Positions 44,721 to 55,534 of a DNA stretch of 64,000 bases are shown piece by piece. Each line of letters begins with the position of its first letter. The stretch's first letter is position 1. The position numbers and the translations under genes were made by a program. The stretch is from positions 57,428 to 121,427 of the forward strand of contig JACDZG010000005.1 in the NCBI GenBank assembly GCA_013426805.1. Direction: 5' to 3'. The notes beneath the pieces are model-generated. The model saw only the letters and a list, made by a program, of their open reading frames with translations, was not told where the DNA came from and did no database searches. Origin of the DNA: Chromatiaceae bacterium (lineage in GTDB: Bacteria > Pseudomonadota > Gammaproteobacteria > Chromatiales > Chromatiaceae).

Positions 44721-46727
44721 TCAAGCTGTTCTGGTCCGCGCCAGGAGCGCGACCAGACAGACCCCGTTCGACACCCAGACCAGGGTGTCGATGGGCGAGA
44801 GATAACGCGGCAGGACCACCGTGATGAAGGTGAGGGCCAGGGCATAGACCAAGGCGCCCAGCCAGAGGGCCGCGGCCAGGGCGCTGATCCGCGCATCGCG
44901 GGTCAGCACGGCGGCGGCCAGGGCCAGCGCCAGGGAGGCGGCCAGGAACAGGAGCCGCTGCAGCGGGATCAGCGGCAGCAGGATGTCCAGGAACCGGGTC
45001 AGCGGATGGGCGGCCAGCGCGCGGTAACGGGCGGCCGTCTCCACGTGCTCGGCCCCGGTCCCGGCCGTGGCGGTGCGATTGCGCGGATCGGCCGGAAAGA
45101 CTGATTCGATCGATACGGCCGAGCCACCCAGCAGACAGCTGATCTGCCCGGGGCAATAGCTCGATGAGCCGATGCCGACGATGGCGCGTGTCAGTTCCTG
45201 GCCCAGCTGACGCCAGGCATAAGGATCGAGCGCGTAGGCGAAGGCCCGGTAGCCGGCATTCATGACGGCATCCGGGTGTTGCCCATAGAGCGCGGGCGTC
45301 GCGGCAATCGCGTCCCGCGGTCCGGTCCAGGGGTTCGGCGTCCGCGCCAGCAGCGGCAGCGCCTCCTGCACCGCCGGGTCCGCGGCGCGTGCACCGATGG
45401 CCGCCAGCCAGGCCGGCCGGTCCGCGGGCGGCACCAGTTCATACGCGGCCTGGATGCGATAGACACCGACCCGGCCGATGATGGACGTCTCCTGGGCGTC
45501 GAGCAGCAGTGAAACATAACGGTTGACGGCACTGTTGGCGACGCCGACCGCGACCACCAGGGCGACCGCCTGGGTGATGACCAGCAGGCCGGCGGCCTTG
45601 CCGCGCGACAGGATGGCCAGGATGAGCAGATAAGCGACCGGGAGCACACCCAGAATGAGCAGCGCGTGGCGGCTGAGGCTCGCCGCCAGGAGCGCGAGAC
45701 CCAATGCCGCGGCCACGCCCGCGGTCAGGCCGTCCCGGTGCAGCCGCAGCAGGGCGCCGAGCAAGAGCAGCGTCAGCGGTGTGGCCAACCCCTCGGTGAA
45801 AAATCCATGGGCAAACAGGTTCAGTCCGCCGCCGACACAGGCCAGGGCCGACACCAGCAGGATCTGCCAGCCGACTCGGTAGGCGGAGGCCAAATAGGCG
45901 ATTGCCAGGATATAGGCCAGGTGCTGTAGCCACTGGGTGACGCGCAGGATTTGCGGTGCGCCATCGAACAGCGTGTTGACGGCCGCCATGAACAGCGGGT
46001 AAGCCGGCGGATGATGCGGTATCCAGTTCAACTGCCAGAGCAACCAGATGGTGCTGTCCGAGCCGTTCCAGAGCGGCGGAATCAGCCACAGGGCGGCCAG
46101 TGAGACCGCGGTCGGGATCAGTCCGGCCAGCAGGTAATCCCGGTAGCGGCGGCGCAGGTGCCCGGCACCCGCGGTGATCGCCCGAGCGGCGGGCCGGCGT
46201 TGTTTCCAGAGCGCGGCACCGAGCGCGGCCAGGATCAGCGACCCGCCGATGTCCACCAGTTGGCGCAGGATGCGCTGTGAGACACCGGCCTTGAACCGGA
46301 TCTCGTAGCCGCGGCCATTGGTGCGCGGATCCGTGTGATCGGGCGTACTGAAAATCAGCAGCCTGGCCCAGTGCAGATAGCCGCCCCCGCCGTCCTGATG
46401 GACCTGATCATAGGGTGCGTGCGGCGGTCCGAGGCTGCGTCCGTCCTCGAACAACAGCAATGCGGAGCGATAGAGATTGAACGGGTTATCGCTGCGCGCC
46501 TGCCAGGGCCAGGGGAGACGGTGTTTGAGGTCGACCTGGAAGGCCTGTCCTTCGAGCGGCAGGATCTCCGCGGCAGCGAGCGTCAACTGCATCGGTCGTT
46601 CGATCGATCGCAGTGCAAACGCCAACACCATCAGCAGCAACCCGGCGCTACCAAGCGCAATGATCCAGCCCCAACGCGGTGCGCGGGTCAGGTCCTGACG
46701 GGTCGGCAGCGGCGGTGGGCTGGGCAT
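44721..46727 (-). CDS. Large polytopic membrane protein, GT-C-like, with EDGR/HW extracytoplasmic domain
   Basis: 668 aa from ATG 46727 (the frame runs up to 46832). One membrane helix (about 19-40) precedes the ~95-residue domain with LFEDGRSLGPPHA (92-104), GGGGYLHW (113-120) and FSTPDHTDPRTNGR (126-139). About ten more helices follow, with a hydrophilic loop near residues 460-590 containing SSSYCPGQISCLLGGS. The layout resembles GT-C transferases; no catalytic motif can be assigned with confidence. Followed by its decayed paralogue and asnB copy 2. Confidence 0.8.
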   Translation of the reverse strand: MPSPPPLPTRQDLTRAPRWGWIIALGSAGLLLMVLAFALRSIERPMQLTLAAAEILPLEGQAFQVDLKHRLPWPWQARSDNPFNLYRSALLLFEDGRSLGPPHAPYDQVHQDGGGGYLHWARLLIFSTPDHTDPRTNGRGYEIRFKAGVSQRILRQLVDIGGSLILAALGAALWKQRRPAARAITAGAGHLRRRYRDYLLAGLIPTAVSLAALWLIPPLWNGSDSTIWLLWQLNWIPHHPPAYPLFMAAVNTLFDGAPQILRVTQWLQHLAYILAIAYLASAYRVGWQILLVSALACVGGGLNLFAHGFFTEGLATPLTLLLLGALLRLHRDGLTAGVAAALGLALLAASLSRHALLILGVLPVAYLLILAILSRGKAAGLLVITQAVALVVAVGVANSAVNRYVSLLLDAQETSIIGRVGVYRIQAAYELVPPADRPAWLAAIGARAADPAVQEALPLLARTPNPWTGPRDAIAATPALYGQHPDAVMNAGYRAFAYALDPYAWRQLGQELTRAIVGIGSSSYCPGQISCLLGGSAVSIESVFPADPRNRTATAGTGAEHVETAARYRALAAHPLTRFLDILLPLIPLQRLLFLAASLALALAAAVLTRDARISALAAALWLGALVYALALTFITVVLPRYLSPIDTLVWVSNGVCLVALLARTRTA

Positions 46728-47039
46728 GGCGTGAATCGCTGAGCAGGGCCGGACGGCGTTGGGCAATGGGCCGCGCAGGGCGGCACGAACCAGCCCGCGA
46801 GTGTACAGGCAGTTGCCGCGGTGGGCCAACACGGTCGACCTGAGCCGACTTGAGAGAATTTACGTGCCTTGATGGCTGCTTTCATGGGCCGGGAAGTCTG
46901 GTGGGCGGTGCCGACGGCGGTGGTGCTGGGGGTGATACCCTTCGGACGTGATAACCGGACGTAGGGGCGAGTTTCAAACCCGCCCTGCTTCACGGGTCTG
47001 TCCGGATATCAGGTTCGAAGGCGATAAATGCGGTCGAGG
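46728..47039. other. 312-bp gap between the membrane protein and the DUF4124 gene
   Basis: Apart from the possible N-terminal extension of the membrane-protein gene (46728-46832), I see only the GC-rich palindrome at 46961-46986. No credible small gene on either strand. Confidence 0.5.
46961..46986. repeat. GC-rich intergenic hairpin (GTAGGGGCGAGTTTCAAACC type)
   Basis: Inverted repeat GGGCGAGTTT / AAACCCGCCC preceded by GTAG. It is the reverse-orientation counterpart of 9826-9850. The upstream GATAACCGGAC resembles TTTACCGGAC just before the 55132 element, so these repeats may travel with shared flanks. Confidence 0.6.
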
Positions 47040-47561
47040 TCACCAATTTCGCGATGGCGCCGACAGTCCTCCTCGCGGCTCTTTGGTGTGCGAGTTCTTC
47101 GCGTCGAGCAGCTCTTTCTCCGCTTGAGCGCGTTTTTCTGCTTCGCGCTGCGCCTTGAGTTGTGCTTCGCGCTGCGCCTGCTCGGCCCTTGCTTGCGCCG
47201 CGCGCGCAGCCTCCAAGGCATCTTCCCTGGCGCGGGGCTCGCTGTCGGCCGTCTGGGGGCGGCGTTCGCTGAGTGCCTCACGCTCCCGGCGCAGTTGCGC
47301 TCGTCGTTCCCGTTCCCACTCCAGCCGCTTGACCTGCTCGATGGGGGAGTAGGGGTCGGAGGCGCCCCGATCGGGTCGACTCTGGATATCCAGCGCGTCC
47401 GAGGCGAAGCCGGCGGGGCAGGGTTCGTCCGCGTATTCGACCTCCCCCGCCGCGTTGGTGCAGCGGTAGATCTCGGCCATGGCCGGCTTGAGGCTGTTCA
47501 AGGCGACGATGCTGATGCCGAGTGTCAGTACCAGAGGCATTGATGGAATGGGCTTTGCCAT
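47040..47561 (-). CDS. DUF4124 domain-containing secreted protein
   Basis: 173 aa. A signal peptide ends near PAMA (about residue 29). The short DUF4124 domain EIYRCTNAAGEVEYADEPCP comes next, a beta motif with two conserved cysteines. The C-terminal ~90 residues are a charged Glu/Arg/Ala-rich coiled coil (AREDALEAARAAQARAEQAQ). Function unknown; such proteins are common in gammaproteobacterial periplasms. It stands alone. Confidence 0.85.
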   Translation of the reverse strand: MAKPIPSMPLVLTLGISIVALNSLKPAMAEIYRCTNAAGEVEYADEPCPAGFASDALDIQSRPDRGASDPYSPIEQVKRLEWERERRAQLRREREALSERRPQTADSEPRAREDALEAARAAQARAEQAQREAQLKAQREAEKRAQAEKELLDAKNSHTKEPRGGLSAPSRNW

Positions 47562-47848
47562 GGTCCGGGTCCTTGTTGCGTGGTGACATTGCCAACTGCT
47601 TGTACCATAGCAGACCGCCGCGAGACCGGCATTGCAGGATCGGCAATCGGTGCGGCTGTCGGGCTCCTTGGATCCTGATCGTCGTCAGGTTCGAGCGGGC
47701 TTGCCCGCTGTCTGTTTCCGGGCTACATTCGGACCCTTATTGTACCTGAGGCGGTCGTTTTTTCCCGCCTTGTCGCGGCCGCCGGCCGCACGGCCCGCGG
47801 CGGCGCACGCCAGCCCGCCGGGTCTCACCGAAACATGATGCGTACTGC

Positions 47849-48736
47849 ATGTCCACTACCGATACCATTCCAGAAACACAGAAGATCCGGGGCGACGCCT
47901 TGGCCAAAGACGTTCGCCAGGCGGTGGCCGCGCGCGCCGCGGTGCTGACGGCAGCTGGTCTCAAGCCGAAGATGGCGGTAATCCTTGCCTCCGAGGACCC
48001 GGCGTCGCTCAGCTATTCGCAATCGAAGCAGCGCACCGCCGCTCAGCTTGGCATCGAGCTTGCGATCCATGACCTGGGCAGCGACACCACTCAGGAGCGC
48101 CTGGAGGCGGCCTGCCGGGCGCTGTCGCGTGATGTGACGGTGCACGGCATTTTGTTGGAGCTGCCGCTCGCCCCGCACCTTCACGGCGACCGGGCGCTGG
48201 ATCTGATCGCGCCGGCTAAAGACATCGACGGCATGACGGCCTACAGCATGGGTTTGATCGCCACCGGACGGGAGGACGAGGCACTGACCTCGGCGACGGC
48301 GCAGGCCTGCATCATGCTCGCGGAGACGTGCGGCGCGGTGGCGGGCAAGCAGGTCGCCGTCATCGGGCGCGGGCGCACCGTCGGCCGGCCCCTGGCCAGC
48401 ATGCTGGTGAATCGCCATGCCACGGTGACCGTGTGCCACAGCCGCACCCGCGAGCTCGCGGCGGTGGTGGCGGATTGTGAGCTGGTGTTCGTGGCCATCG
48501 GTCGGGCTCATCAGATCGGGCGCGCGCAGGTGCGGGCGGGCCAGATTATCATCGATGCGGGCATCAATTATCTGAACGGCAAGCTGGTCGGAGACCTGGA
48601 CGCGGCCGCGGTGGAGGGCCTCGCCGCGGCGCTGACGCCGGTTCCCGGCGGTGTCGGGCCGCTGACCTCCGCGCTGATCTTTCAGAATCTGATCCGCGCG
48701 GCCGAGAGACAGCAGACTGATTTGGCGACGCGATGA
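47849..48736 (+). CDS. folD: Bifunctional methylenetetrahydrofolate dehydrogenase / methenyltetrahydrofolate cyclohydrolase FolD
   Basis: Interconverts 5,10-methylene-, methenyl- and 10-formyl-THF with NADP. 295 aa. The catalytic Tyr/Lys pair is in SYSQSKQRTAAQ, and KDIDGMTAYSMG is the folate-site aspartate motif (usually KDVDG). The Rossmann loop reads VIGRGRTVGRPLASML, with Arg-Gly in place of the usual Ser. PVPGGVGPLT is the C-terminal signature. Sequence departs from housekeeping FolD at several motifs, suggesting a methylotroph-type or specialised branch. The stop overlaps the next gene (ATGA). Confidence 0.92.
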   Translation: MSTTDTIPETQKIRGDALAKDVRQAVAARAAVLTAAGLKPKMAVILASEDPASLSYSQSKQRTAAQLGIELAIHDLGSDTTQERLEAACRALSRDVTVHGILLELPLAPHLHGDRALDLIAPAKDIDGMTAYSMGLIATGREDEALTSATAQACIMLAETCGAVAGKQVAVIGRGRTVGRPLASMLVNRHATVTVCHSRTRELAAVVADCELVFVAIGRAHQIGRAQVRAGQIIIDAGINYLNGKLVGDLDAAAVEGLAAALTPVPGGVGPLTSALIFQNLIRAAERQQTDLATR

Positions 48737-49404
48737 ACACCCCAATCACCGATTCAACCGCTGTGACCGATACGCTCTGGACCCAGTCGCTGCGGGACTT
48801 TTTGTCCGTCACCGCGAGTGCCCAGCCCACGCCCGGCGGCGGCAGTGTCGCCGGTGTGACTGCGGCCTGCGGTCTGGGTCTGGTGGTGATGGCCTTGGAA
48901 ATCTCCGCCAAGCGCAAGGACGTGGCGCGACCCGCCGAGATCACTGCACTGCTGGCCGAATCACGCCAGGTGATGACGCAGATCGCCGGCGCGGCGGATG
49001 CGGACATCGCAGCCTTCCGGGCCTACATGGCGGCACTCAAGCTGCCGAAGGACACGGATGATCAGAAACGGCTGCGCGCCGAGTCCCTGCAGACCGCGGT
49101 CATCCGCGCGACTGAATCGCCACTGCAGGCGGCACGGTTCATGGTCGCGGCGCTGCACCTGGCGATCCGTGCCCTGCCGCTCACGCATCCCCATGTGCTG
49201 AGCGATGTCGGAGCCGGCGCCGGCATCCTGGAGGGCGCGCTCAAGGCCGTGCTCTTCAATGTGGACATCAATCTTCCCGGCTTGCGGGATGCCGCATTCC
49301 AATCGGCCTGCGGCATGGCCCGCGTCCAATTGGCCGAGGAGGGATGCCGGCTCGCGGCGGAGGTGCTGGCAACCGTTTCGCGCGGCCTGGGCGGCCCGGC
49401 CTGA
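48733..49404 (+). CDS. fchA: Cyclodeaminase/cyclohydrolase family protein (FchA-like methenyl-THF cyclohydrolase)
   Basis: 223 aa, FTCD_C fold. TPGGGSVAGVTAACGLGLVV is the family signature, and ISAKRKDV and ADADIAAFRAYMAALKLPKD follow. Members either cyclise formimino-THF or hydrolyse methenyl-THF. Fusion by overlap to folD favours the cyclohydrolase role (FchA), in one-carbon flow. No formate-THF ligase lies in the window. Helix-rich cytoplasmic protein. Confidence 0.88.
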   Translation: MNTPITDSTAVTDTLWTQSLRDFLSVTASAQPTPGGGSVAGVTAACGLGLVVMALEISAKRKDVARPAEITALLAESRQVMTQIAGAADADIAAFRAYMAALKLPKDTDDQKRLRAESLQTAVIRATESPLQAARFMVAALHLAIRALPLTHPHVLSDVGAGAGILEGALKAVLFNVDINLPGLRDAAFQSACGMARVQLAEEGCRLAAEVLATVSRGLGGPA

Positions 49405-49413
49405 GTCCTACCC

Positions 49414-50004
49414 ATGCCCACCGTCATCGACCCACCCGCCGCCACCGACAACGCGGTGCAGCGCATCCTGCTCGAAGGTGTCTCCTGGCAGCGCTTCGAG
49501 CAGTTGTCCGCCTGCTTCGAGGACAGCCGCGCGGTCCGCCTCACTTACCTGGATGGGAGCCTGGAGATCATGTCGCCGATCGGACCAGAGCACGAAACGC
49601 GCAAAATGAGCATCGGCTATCTTCTTGAGGCCTATCTGACCGCGCAAGGGATCCGCTTCTATGGCCGCGGCGGCTTCACCCTGAAGCAGCCCGGCCGGGC
49701 CGCCGGGGAGCCGGACCAGTCCTATTGCATCGGCTCCGACAAGTCACTGCCGGATCTCGTCATCGAGGTCGTCGTCACCCACGAGGCGCTAAGCAAGCTT
49801 CCGCTTTATCAGGGGTTGGGGATCCCGGAGGTCTGGCTCTGGCGCAACGGCGATCTGGAAGTCCATGGACTGGAGCCGGACGGCTACCGCCGCGACACCC
49901 GCAGCCGACTGCTGCCGGGCCTGGACCTGACCCTGCTTGCCGCCCATGCGCGGATGCCGGACCAATACGACGCGGTGCAGGCGTTTCGGCGAGCGATCTC
50001 TTAG
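49414..50004 (+). CDS. Uma2 family (DUF820) putative endonuclease
   Basis: 196 aa. PD-(D/E)XK-like core: LTYLDGSLEIMSPIGPEHE, then LPDLVIEVVVTHEALSKL (Asp and Glu ligands) and GIPEVWLWRNGDLEVHGL. Uma2 proteins are abundant in cyanobacteria and purple sulfur bacteria; their biological role is not established. It begins 9 nt after fchA, so it may be carried on the folD transcript, and overlaps the convergent regulator gene by four bases. Confidence 0.88.
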   Translation: MPTVIDPPAATDNAVQRILLEGVSWQRFEQLSACFEDSRAVRLTYLDGSLEIMSPIGPEHETRKMSIGYLLEAYLTAQGIRFYGRGGFTLKQPGRAAGEPDQSYCIGSDKSLPDLVIEVVVTHEALSKLPLYQGLGIPEVWLWRNGDLEVHGLEPDGYRRDTRSRLLPGLDLTLLAAHARMPDQYDAVQAFRRAIS

Positions 50005-52085
50005 GCGAGATACTCCGCCTTGGCGAAGTCGTAACTGAGTTCCGCGCTCGGCAACTGGAGGTAATTGCCCTGCAGGAAATCCGGGCGGCAGTTCCAAACG
50101 CGCGCGATGGTCTCCGGGTCCTCGATGCCGGCGGCGATGACCGCGGACCCCAGGTCGCGCAAGTCGCGGACGATCCTGGCCAGCACGCCCTGTTCGGAGT
50201 TCGTCAGGGTATGGGTCGAGAGTTTGATCAGGGAGACCGCGAACTCCGCCAGGATCGCGCGTTCGGCGGGGCTGCCGGAGCAGTCGGCGATACAGACCTG
50301 GACCCCGTACTTGCGCAGGTTGGCCATCAAGGGCCTGGCCTTGTCCAGGTCGCGCACGATCTCGCTCATCCGTAGCGCCAGCAGCGGCCGTAAGCGGATC
50401 AGGTTGCGTTGGACGATCTGGTCGCGGAACCACTCGAGCCACTGGGGAGCGGCGACCGCGGTCAACGTCTGATGCACGAGCAGGCGCAGCCGCGGGTGCG
50501 CGACCCGCTGGACGTCCATCACGTCCATCGCGTGCTGCATCACCCAGCGGTCGATCGCCGGCATGAGTCCGGTCCGTTCGGCCACGGGCAGGAAGTCGTG
50601 AGGCGGTATGTGCTCGCCGTCCGGGGCGCGCAGCCGCAACTGGACCTCGTAGATCTCACCGGCGTCCTGGCCCAGCGACAGGATGGGTTGGAACAGCAGC
50701 ATCAGCCCCTGGCGGGCAATGGCGCCTTCGAGCAGGGTGCGGATTTGGGCATCCGCCTGCGCGGGTTGCCCCGGTGTGACCGCCGGCTCCCAGAACTGCA
50801 CCCGATTGCCGCCGGCCGCCCGTGCCGCCATGGCGGCCTTCTGCCCGCGCGAGAGCATCGTGAGCGCATCGTCCGCCGCGGGGGCAAAGCGTCCGATGCC
50901 GATGCTGACCGTTGTCTGGTCCTCCGCTGACGACCCGGTGCGACCCGCCGATCCGGAGTCGGCGAGCAGGTGGCGCAGCCGCTCGGCCAGGTCCACCAGC
51001 GCGCGCGCATCATCGCGCTTGGCCAGCAAGGCATAGCTGAAGTCCCCCAGCCGCGTGGCGCATTCCTCCGGGGTCATGCGGTTGCTGAGTTCGAGCTCCA
51101 GGCGGCGCGACAGGCGATCCGTCCCGTCGAAGCCGAGCCGGTCCAGGGTCTCCTGAGGCGAGTCGATCTCGATCAGCATGAGCCCGCCCTCGCCCGTGGG
51201 ACCGCAGGAGCGGACACAACGATCCAGGTGTCGCATGAATTGGTCGGGTTGGAGCAGCCCGGCGGCGGCATCCCGGCGACTGACCGCCAGCCGGCGCTCG
51301 CGCAGCCAGCGGGCCATGCGGATGCGGTGTTCGATCGAATCGATCAGCAGTTTGCGCTGGATCGGCTTGGCGAGAAAGCTGTCGCCGCCCACGCGCAAGG
51401 CGTCCATCTGCCGGTCAAGGTCCAGTTCCGACGACAAAAAGATGATGGGCAGATCGAGGAACTCGTCCTGATCACGGATGATCGCCGTGAGCTCGTCGCC
51501 GTTGGCGTCCGGCATGTAGAGATCCATCAGCACCAGATCCGGTCGGAAGGAGCGGATCGCGTCCAGGACCTTGAGCGGCTCGCCGATCACCTGCGATTCG
51601 ATGTTGGCGTTGGTGAGCAGCAGGGCGACATACTTGGCCTGGGCCGGGTCATCCTCGACCACCAGCACACGGTAACGGCCGGCGTCGCCGATGCCGCTGA
51701 GTTGCAGCACCCGCTGGGCCAGATCCCCGGCCGCGACCGGGGCCAGGTAGACGCCCTGGGCACCGGCCCGCATGGCCTGCAGGCGCGTCTCGATGGCCTC
51801 CCGCGCGGCGATGCACAGGAGTTCCGGGCGTTGCTCCGCGTTGGCCAGCAGGCCGTTGAGAAAGGGTTCCAGGGTCGTGACGGTCGGCACCTTGTCCATT
51901 TCCAGGATCAACACGGCCGGGGCGGTCTGCGCGGTCGCCGCGGCCAGGGCGTCCGGGGCGGCGAAGATCCGCAGCGTCAGTCCCTTCTGGTTGAGGAGCG
52001 AAGCCAGGTCGAGGCATAGGGCCGTATCATCACCCAGGTAGTAGACGTGGTTATTGGGTATCCGGTGCGTCATGGGAGTCAGCAT
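50001..52085 (-). CDS. Response regulator with pseudo-receiver, receiver, degenerate GGDEF and EAL domains
   Basis: 694 aa from ATG 52085 (GAGG upstream; ATG 52136 adds 17 residues). Residues ~10-130 look like a receiver without its aspartate. ~138-255 is a true receiver with Asp188 in LVLMDLYMPDANGDE. ~300-440 is a GGDEF fold whose active site reads RLGDFSYALL, so no cyclase activity is expected. ~450-690 is an EAL fold with EVQLRLR instead of EVLLRL and a C-terminal QGNYLQLP, so it is more likely a c-di-GMP sensor than a phosphodiesterase. The layout recalls FimX-type regulators of type IV pili; that link is an inference. Confidence 0.88.
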   Translation of the reverse strand: MLTPMTHRIPNNHVYYLGDDTALCLDLASLLNQKGLTLRIFAAPDALAAATAQTAPAVLILEMDKVPTVTTLEPFLNGLLANAEQRPELLCIAAREAIETRLQAMRAGAQGVYLAPVAAGDLAQRVLQLSGIGDAGRYRVLVVEDDPAQAKYVALLLTNANIESQVIGEPLKVLDAIRSFRPDLVLMDLYMPDANGDELTAIIRDQDEFLDLPIIFLSSELDLDRQMDALRVGGDSFLAKPIQRKLLIDSIEHRIRMARWLRERRLAVSRRDAAAGLLQPDQFMRHLDRCVRSCGPTGEGGLMLIEIDSPQETLDRLGFDGTDRLSRRLELELSNRMTPEECATRLGDFSYALLAKRDDARALVDLAERLRHLLADSGSAGRTGSSAEDQTTVSIGIGRFAPAADDALTMLSRGQKAAMAARAAGGNRVQFWEPAVTPGQPAQADAQIRTLLEGAIARQGLMLLFQPILSLGQDAGEIYEVQLRLRAPDGEHIPPHDFLPVAERTGLMPAIDRWVMQHAMDVMDVQRVAHPRLRLLVHQTLTAVAAPQWLEWFRDQIVQRNLIRLRPLLALRMSEIVRDLDKARPLMANLRKYGVQVCIADCSGSPAERAILAEFAVSLIKLSTHTLTNSEQGVLARIVRDLRDLGSAVIAAGIEDPETIARVWNCRPDFLQGNYLQLPSAELSYDFAKAEYLA

Positions 52086-52304
52086 CTCGTGAACCTCGAT
52101 GCAGTCTGCTTGGTTTCCCAGGGCCGAAACGTGCATGCACGCCGGCCTCCCTGCTGTCGCCGACCGACTCGCCGCGGTTCCTTCGCTGTGCCTGCGGGCG
52201 CGCGGCGGCTGTCAGCGTGTGCTTAAGGTAGCACGTTCGGGCCTTTGGCTTGCGTTCCGGTCGCACCCGCGGGCTTGCCCGGCCGTGTATCAGTATCACG
52301 GTGG

Positions 52305-52331
52305 TTGAAATCCGCCGACGATTTCTATAGG
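52305..52331 (+). promoter_or_regulatory. Candidate promoter for the TPP riboswitch-thiC transcript
   Basis: TTGAAA (52305-52310) and TATAGG (52326-52331) with a 15-bp spacer, 13 bp before the riboswitch. The spacer is shorter than the 17-bp optimum, so this is tentative. The stretch 52137-52304 shows nothing else recognisable. Confidence 0.3.
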
Positions 52332-52343
52332 TTTCCCGGTTGA

Positions 52344-52430
52344 AACCTGCTGGGGGTGTCCGAACCGAGTGTCGGGCTGAGAGAGTCCCTTTGAACCTGA
52401 TCCGGATCATGCCGGCGCAGGAAAGCAGGC
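52344..52430 (+). promoter_or_regulatory. TPP riboswitch (THI element) upstream of thiC
   Basis: The conserved core is clear: an outer stem CCTGC / GCAGG, then GGGGGTGTC, GGGCTGAGAGAGTCCC (pyrimidine-sensing arm with CTGAGA), and GAACCTGATCCGGATCATG leading to GCCGGCGCAGGAAAGCAGG. Binding of thiamine pyrophosphate would turn down thiC expression. The 161-bp stretch to thiC is GC-rich; expression control may be by ribosome-site masking, since no terminator with a T-run is seen. Confidence 0.96.
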
Positions 52431-52546
52431 GAACCCTCGCCGGAACCCGCGTCGCCGCGGTCCCGCCGCCGCCTGTTCGCTGCCGCTTTCCGTCCCGCCG
52501 GCCCCTGCCCGATCGATCAGCCCCGACGCTGGTTCCCGGAATTTGA

Positions 52547-54484
<1,938 letters not shown>

Positions 54485-54538
54485 CAAGGCCGACGGGTTT
54501 GCCTTCGCTTGGGATCAACCGACAATAGGCAGCAGCCC

Positions 54539-55108
54539 ATGTCCAGCACCGCCGAAGACCTGATCCACCGTCACCGCTATACGGTGGAGGATTATTACCG
54601 TATGGGCGAGGTCGGCATCCTCGCACCGGATGCGCGGGTCGAACTGATTGACGGGGAGGTGATCGAGATGCCGCCGATTGGAGCGCCGCATGCGAGTATC
54701 GTGACCGATCTGCAGACGGCACTGGTGCGGGCGGTGGGGGATGCCGCGGTCGTGCGCGTGCAGAACCCCATTCAGTTGGGCCGACACGACGAGCCCCAAC
54801 CCGACATCGCCCTCGTCAGGCCGCCGGCCTCCAAGTACCGCCGGCGCCACCCGGCGCCCGCGGATATCTTGCTGCTGATCGAGGTTGCCGACACCACGCT
54901 GCGCTACGATCGTGACGTGAAAATCCAGATCTATGGCCGGGCCGGTATTCCCGAGGCGTGGCTATTGGACGTCAATGCCCGTGCCATCAGGTGTTACCGC
55001 GCACCAAGTCACACCGGATACCTGGAGTCGGAGCCCTTGATCGATGTGACAGTGGTAAGGGTGCCCGGCTTGGAGTCAGTCCATCTCGATCTATCGCGTT
55101 TGCTATAG
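54539..55108 (+). CDS. Uma2 family (DUF820) putative endonuclease, second copy
   Basis: 189 aa. Classic Uma2 layout: RYTVEDYYRMGEVGILAPDA, RVELIDGEVIEMPPIGAPHA, EPQPDIALVRPP (Asp), ADILLLIEVADTTLRYDRDV (Glu) and GIPEAWLLDVNARAIRCYR. It is only distantly similar to the copy at 49414 and belongs to the more common subgroup. Separated from thiC by 54 bp and followed by the 163-bp element. Biological role unknown. Confidence 0.9.
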   Translation: MSSTAEDLIHRHRYTVEDYYRMGEVGILAPDARVELIDGEVIEMPPIGAPHASIVTDLQTALVRAVGDAAVVRVQNPIQLGRHDEPQPDIALVRPPASKYRRRHPAPADILLLIEVADTTLRYDRDVKIQIYGRAGIPEAWLLDVNARAIRCYRAPSHTGYLESEPLIDVTVVRVPGLESVHLDLSRLL

Positions 55109-55131
55109 CCGTCGAACGTGTTTACCGGACG

Positions 55132-55293
55132 TAAGGCGATTGCCGGAAAACCCTAACCAGATCGCGAAGGATTTTCGTCTGCCTTCCAGGAGCGCCGACA
55201 GGAGCATAGCAGGGCTATGTGACTGTCGGCGCGACGCGGAAGGCGGGCGAAAAGACGAGCGAGATGGTATAGGATTTGACAGAAATCGCCTAA
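55132..55293. repeat. MITE-like long imperfect palindrome, copy 2 (~162 bp)
   Basis: Full second copy of the element at 1069-1231, in the opposite orientation. Ends are TAAGGCGATTGCC and GAAATCGCCTAAG. The central hairpin is more perfect here: GCGCCGACAG-GAGCATAGC-AGG-GCTATGTGACTGTCGGCGC. It follows the Uma2 stop by 23 bp. No ORF inside. Confidence 0.85.
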
Positions 55294-55330
55294 GTACATC
55301 AGGACTTGATCGGCGTCCCGGCCACAAGAA

Positions 55331-55421
55331 AACCGGAGGCCGAGGCTTTAGCCTGAGGGTGCCCGAAGGGCGATGTCTTGCCTTAAGCGGGGGCCACCGG
55401 CTACAGCCTCGGCCTCCGGTT
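55331..55421. repeat. Long hairpin with GGAGGCCGAGGCT arms
   Basis: AACCGGAGGCCGAGGCTTTAGCC (55331-55353) and its inverted match at 55399-55421 differ at one position, around a 45-nt loop that contains GGGTGCCCGAAGGGCG. An extended GC-rich repeat follows to about 55500 (CCACCCCGTG twice). Together with the 55132 element it fills the 426-bp gap before the DUF29 gene; no gene is seen there. Confidence 0.8.
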
Positions 55422-55534
55422 GGGGGTCGTGCTTCTTCAGCCGGATGCGGTTCGCCGGAGCCACCCCGTGCCACCCCGTCGCGGTCAGCACGCCGCTACT
55501 TAGAAACTGTCCATTTTGAATCGGAAAACCCAAC

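Noticed and set aside
43936..45156. A single 406-codon reading frame covering the decayed membrane gene
   Set aside because: Its first ~150 codons are antiparallel-frame noise over the neighbouring gene and its last ~80 are out of frame with the true C-terminus; only 44706 to about 44197 is genuine coding sequence.
46688..46993. Short open frame containing GGFETRPYVRLSR
   Set aside because: It reads through the dispersed GC-rich palindrome, a common source of spurious ORFs in repeat-rich genomes.
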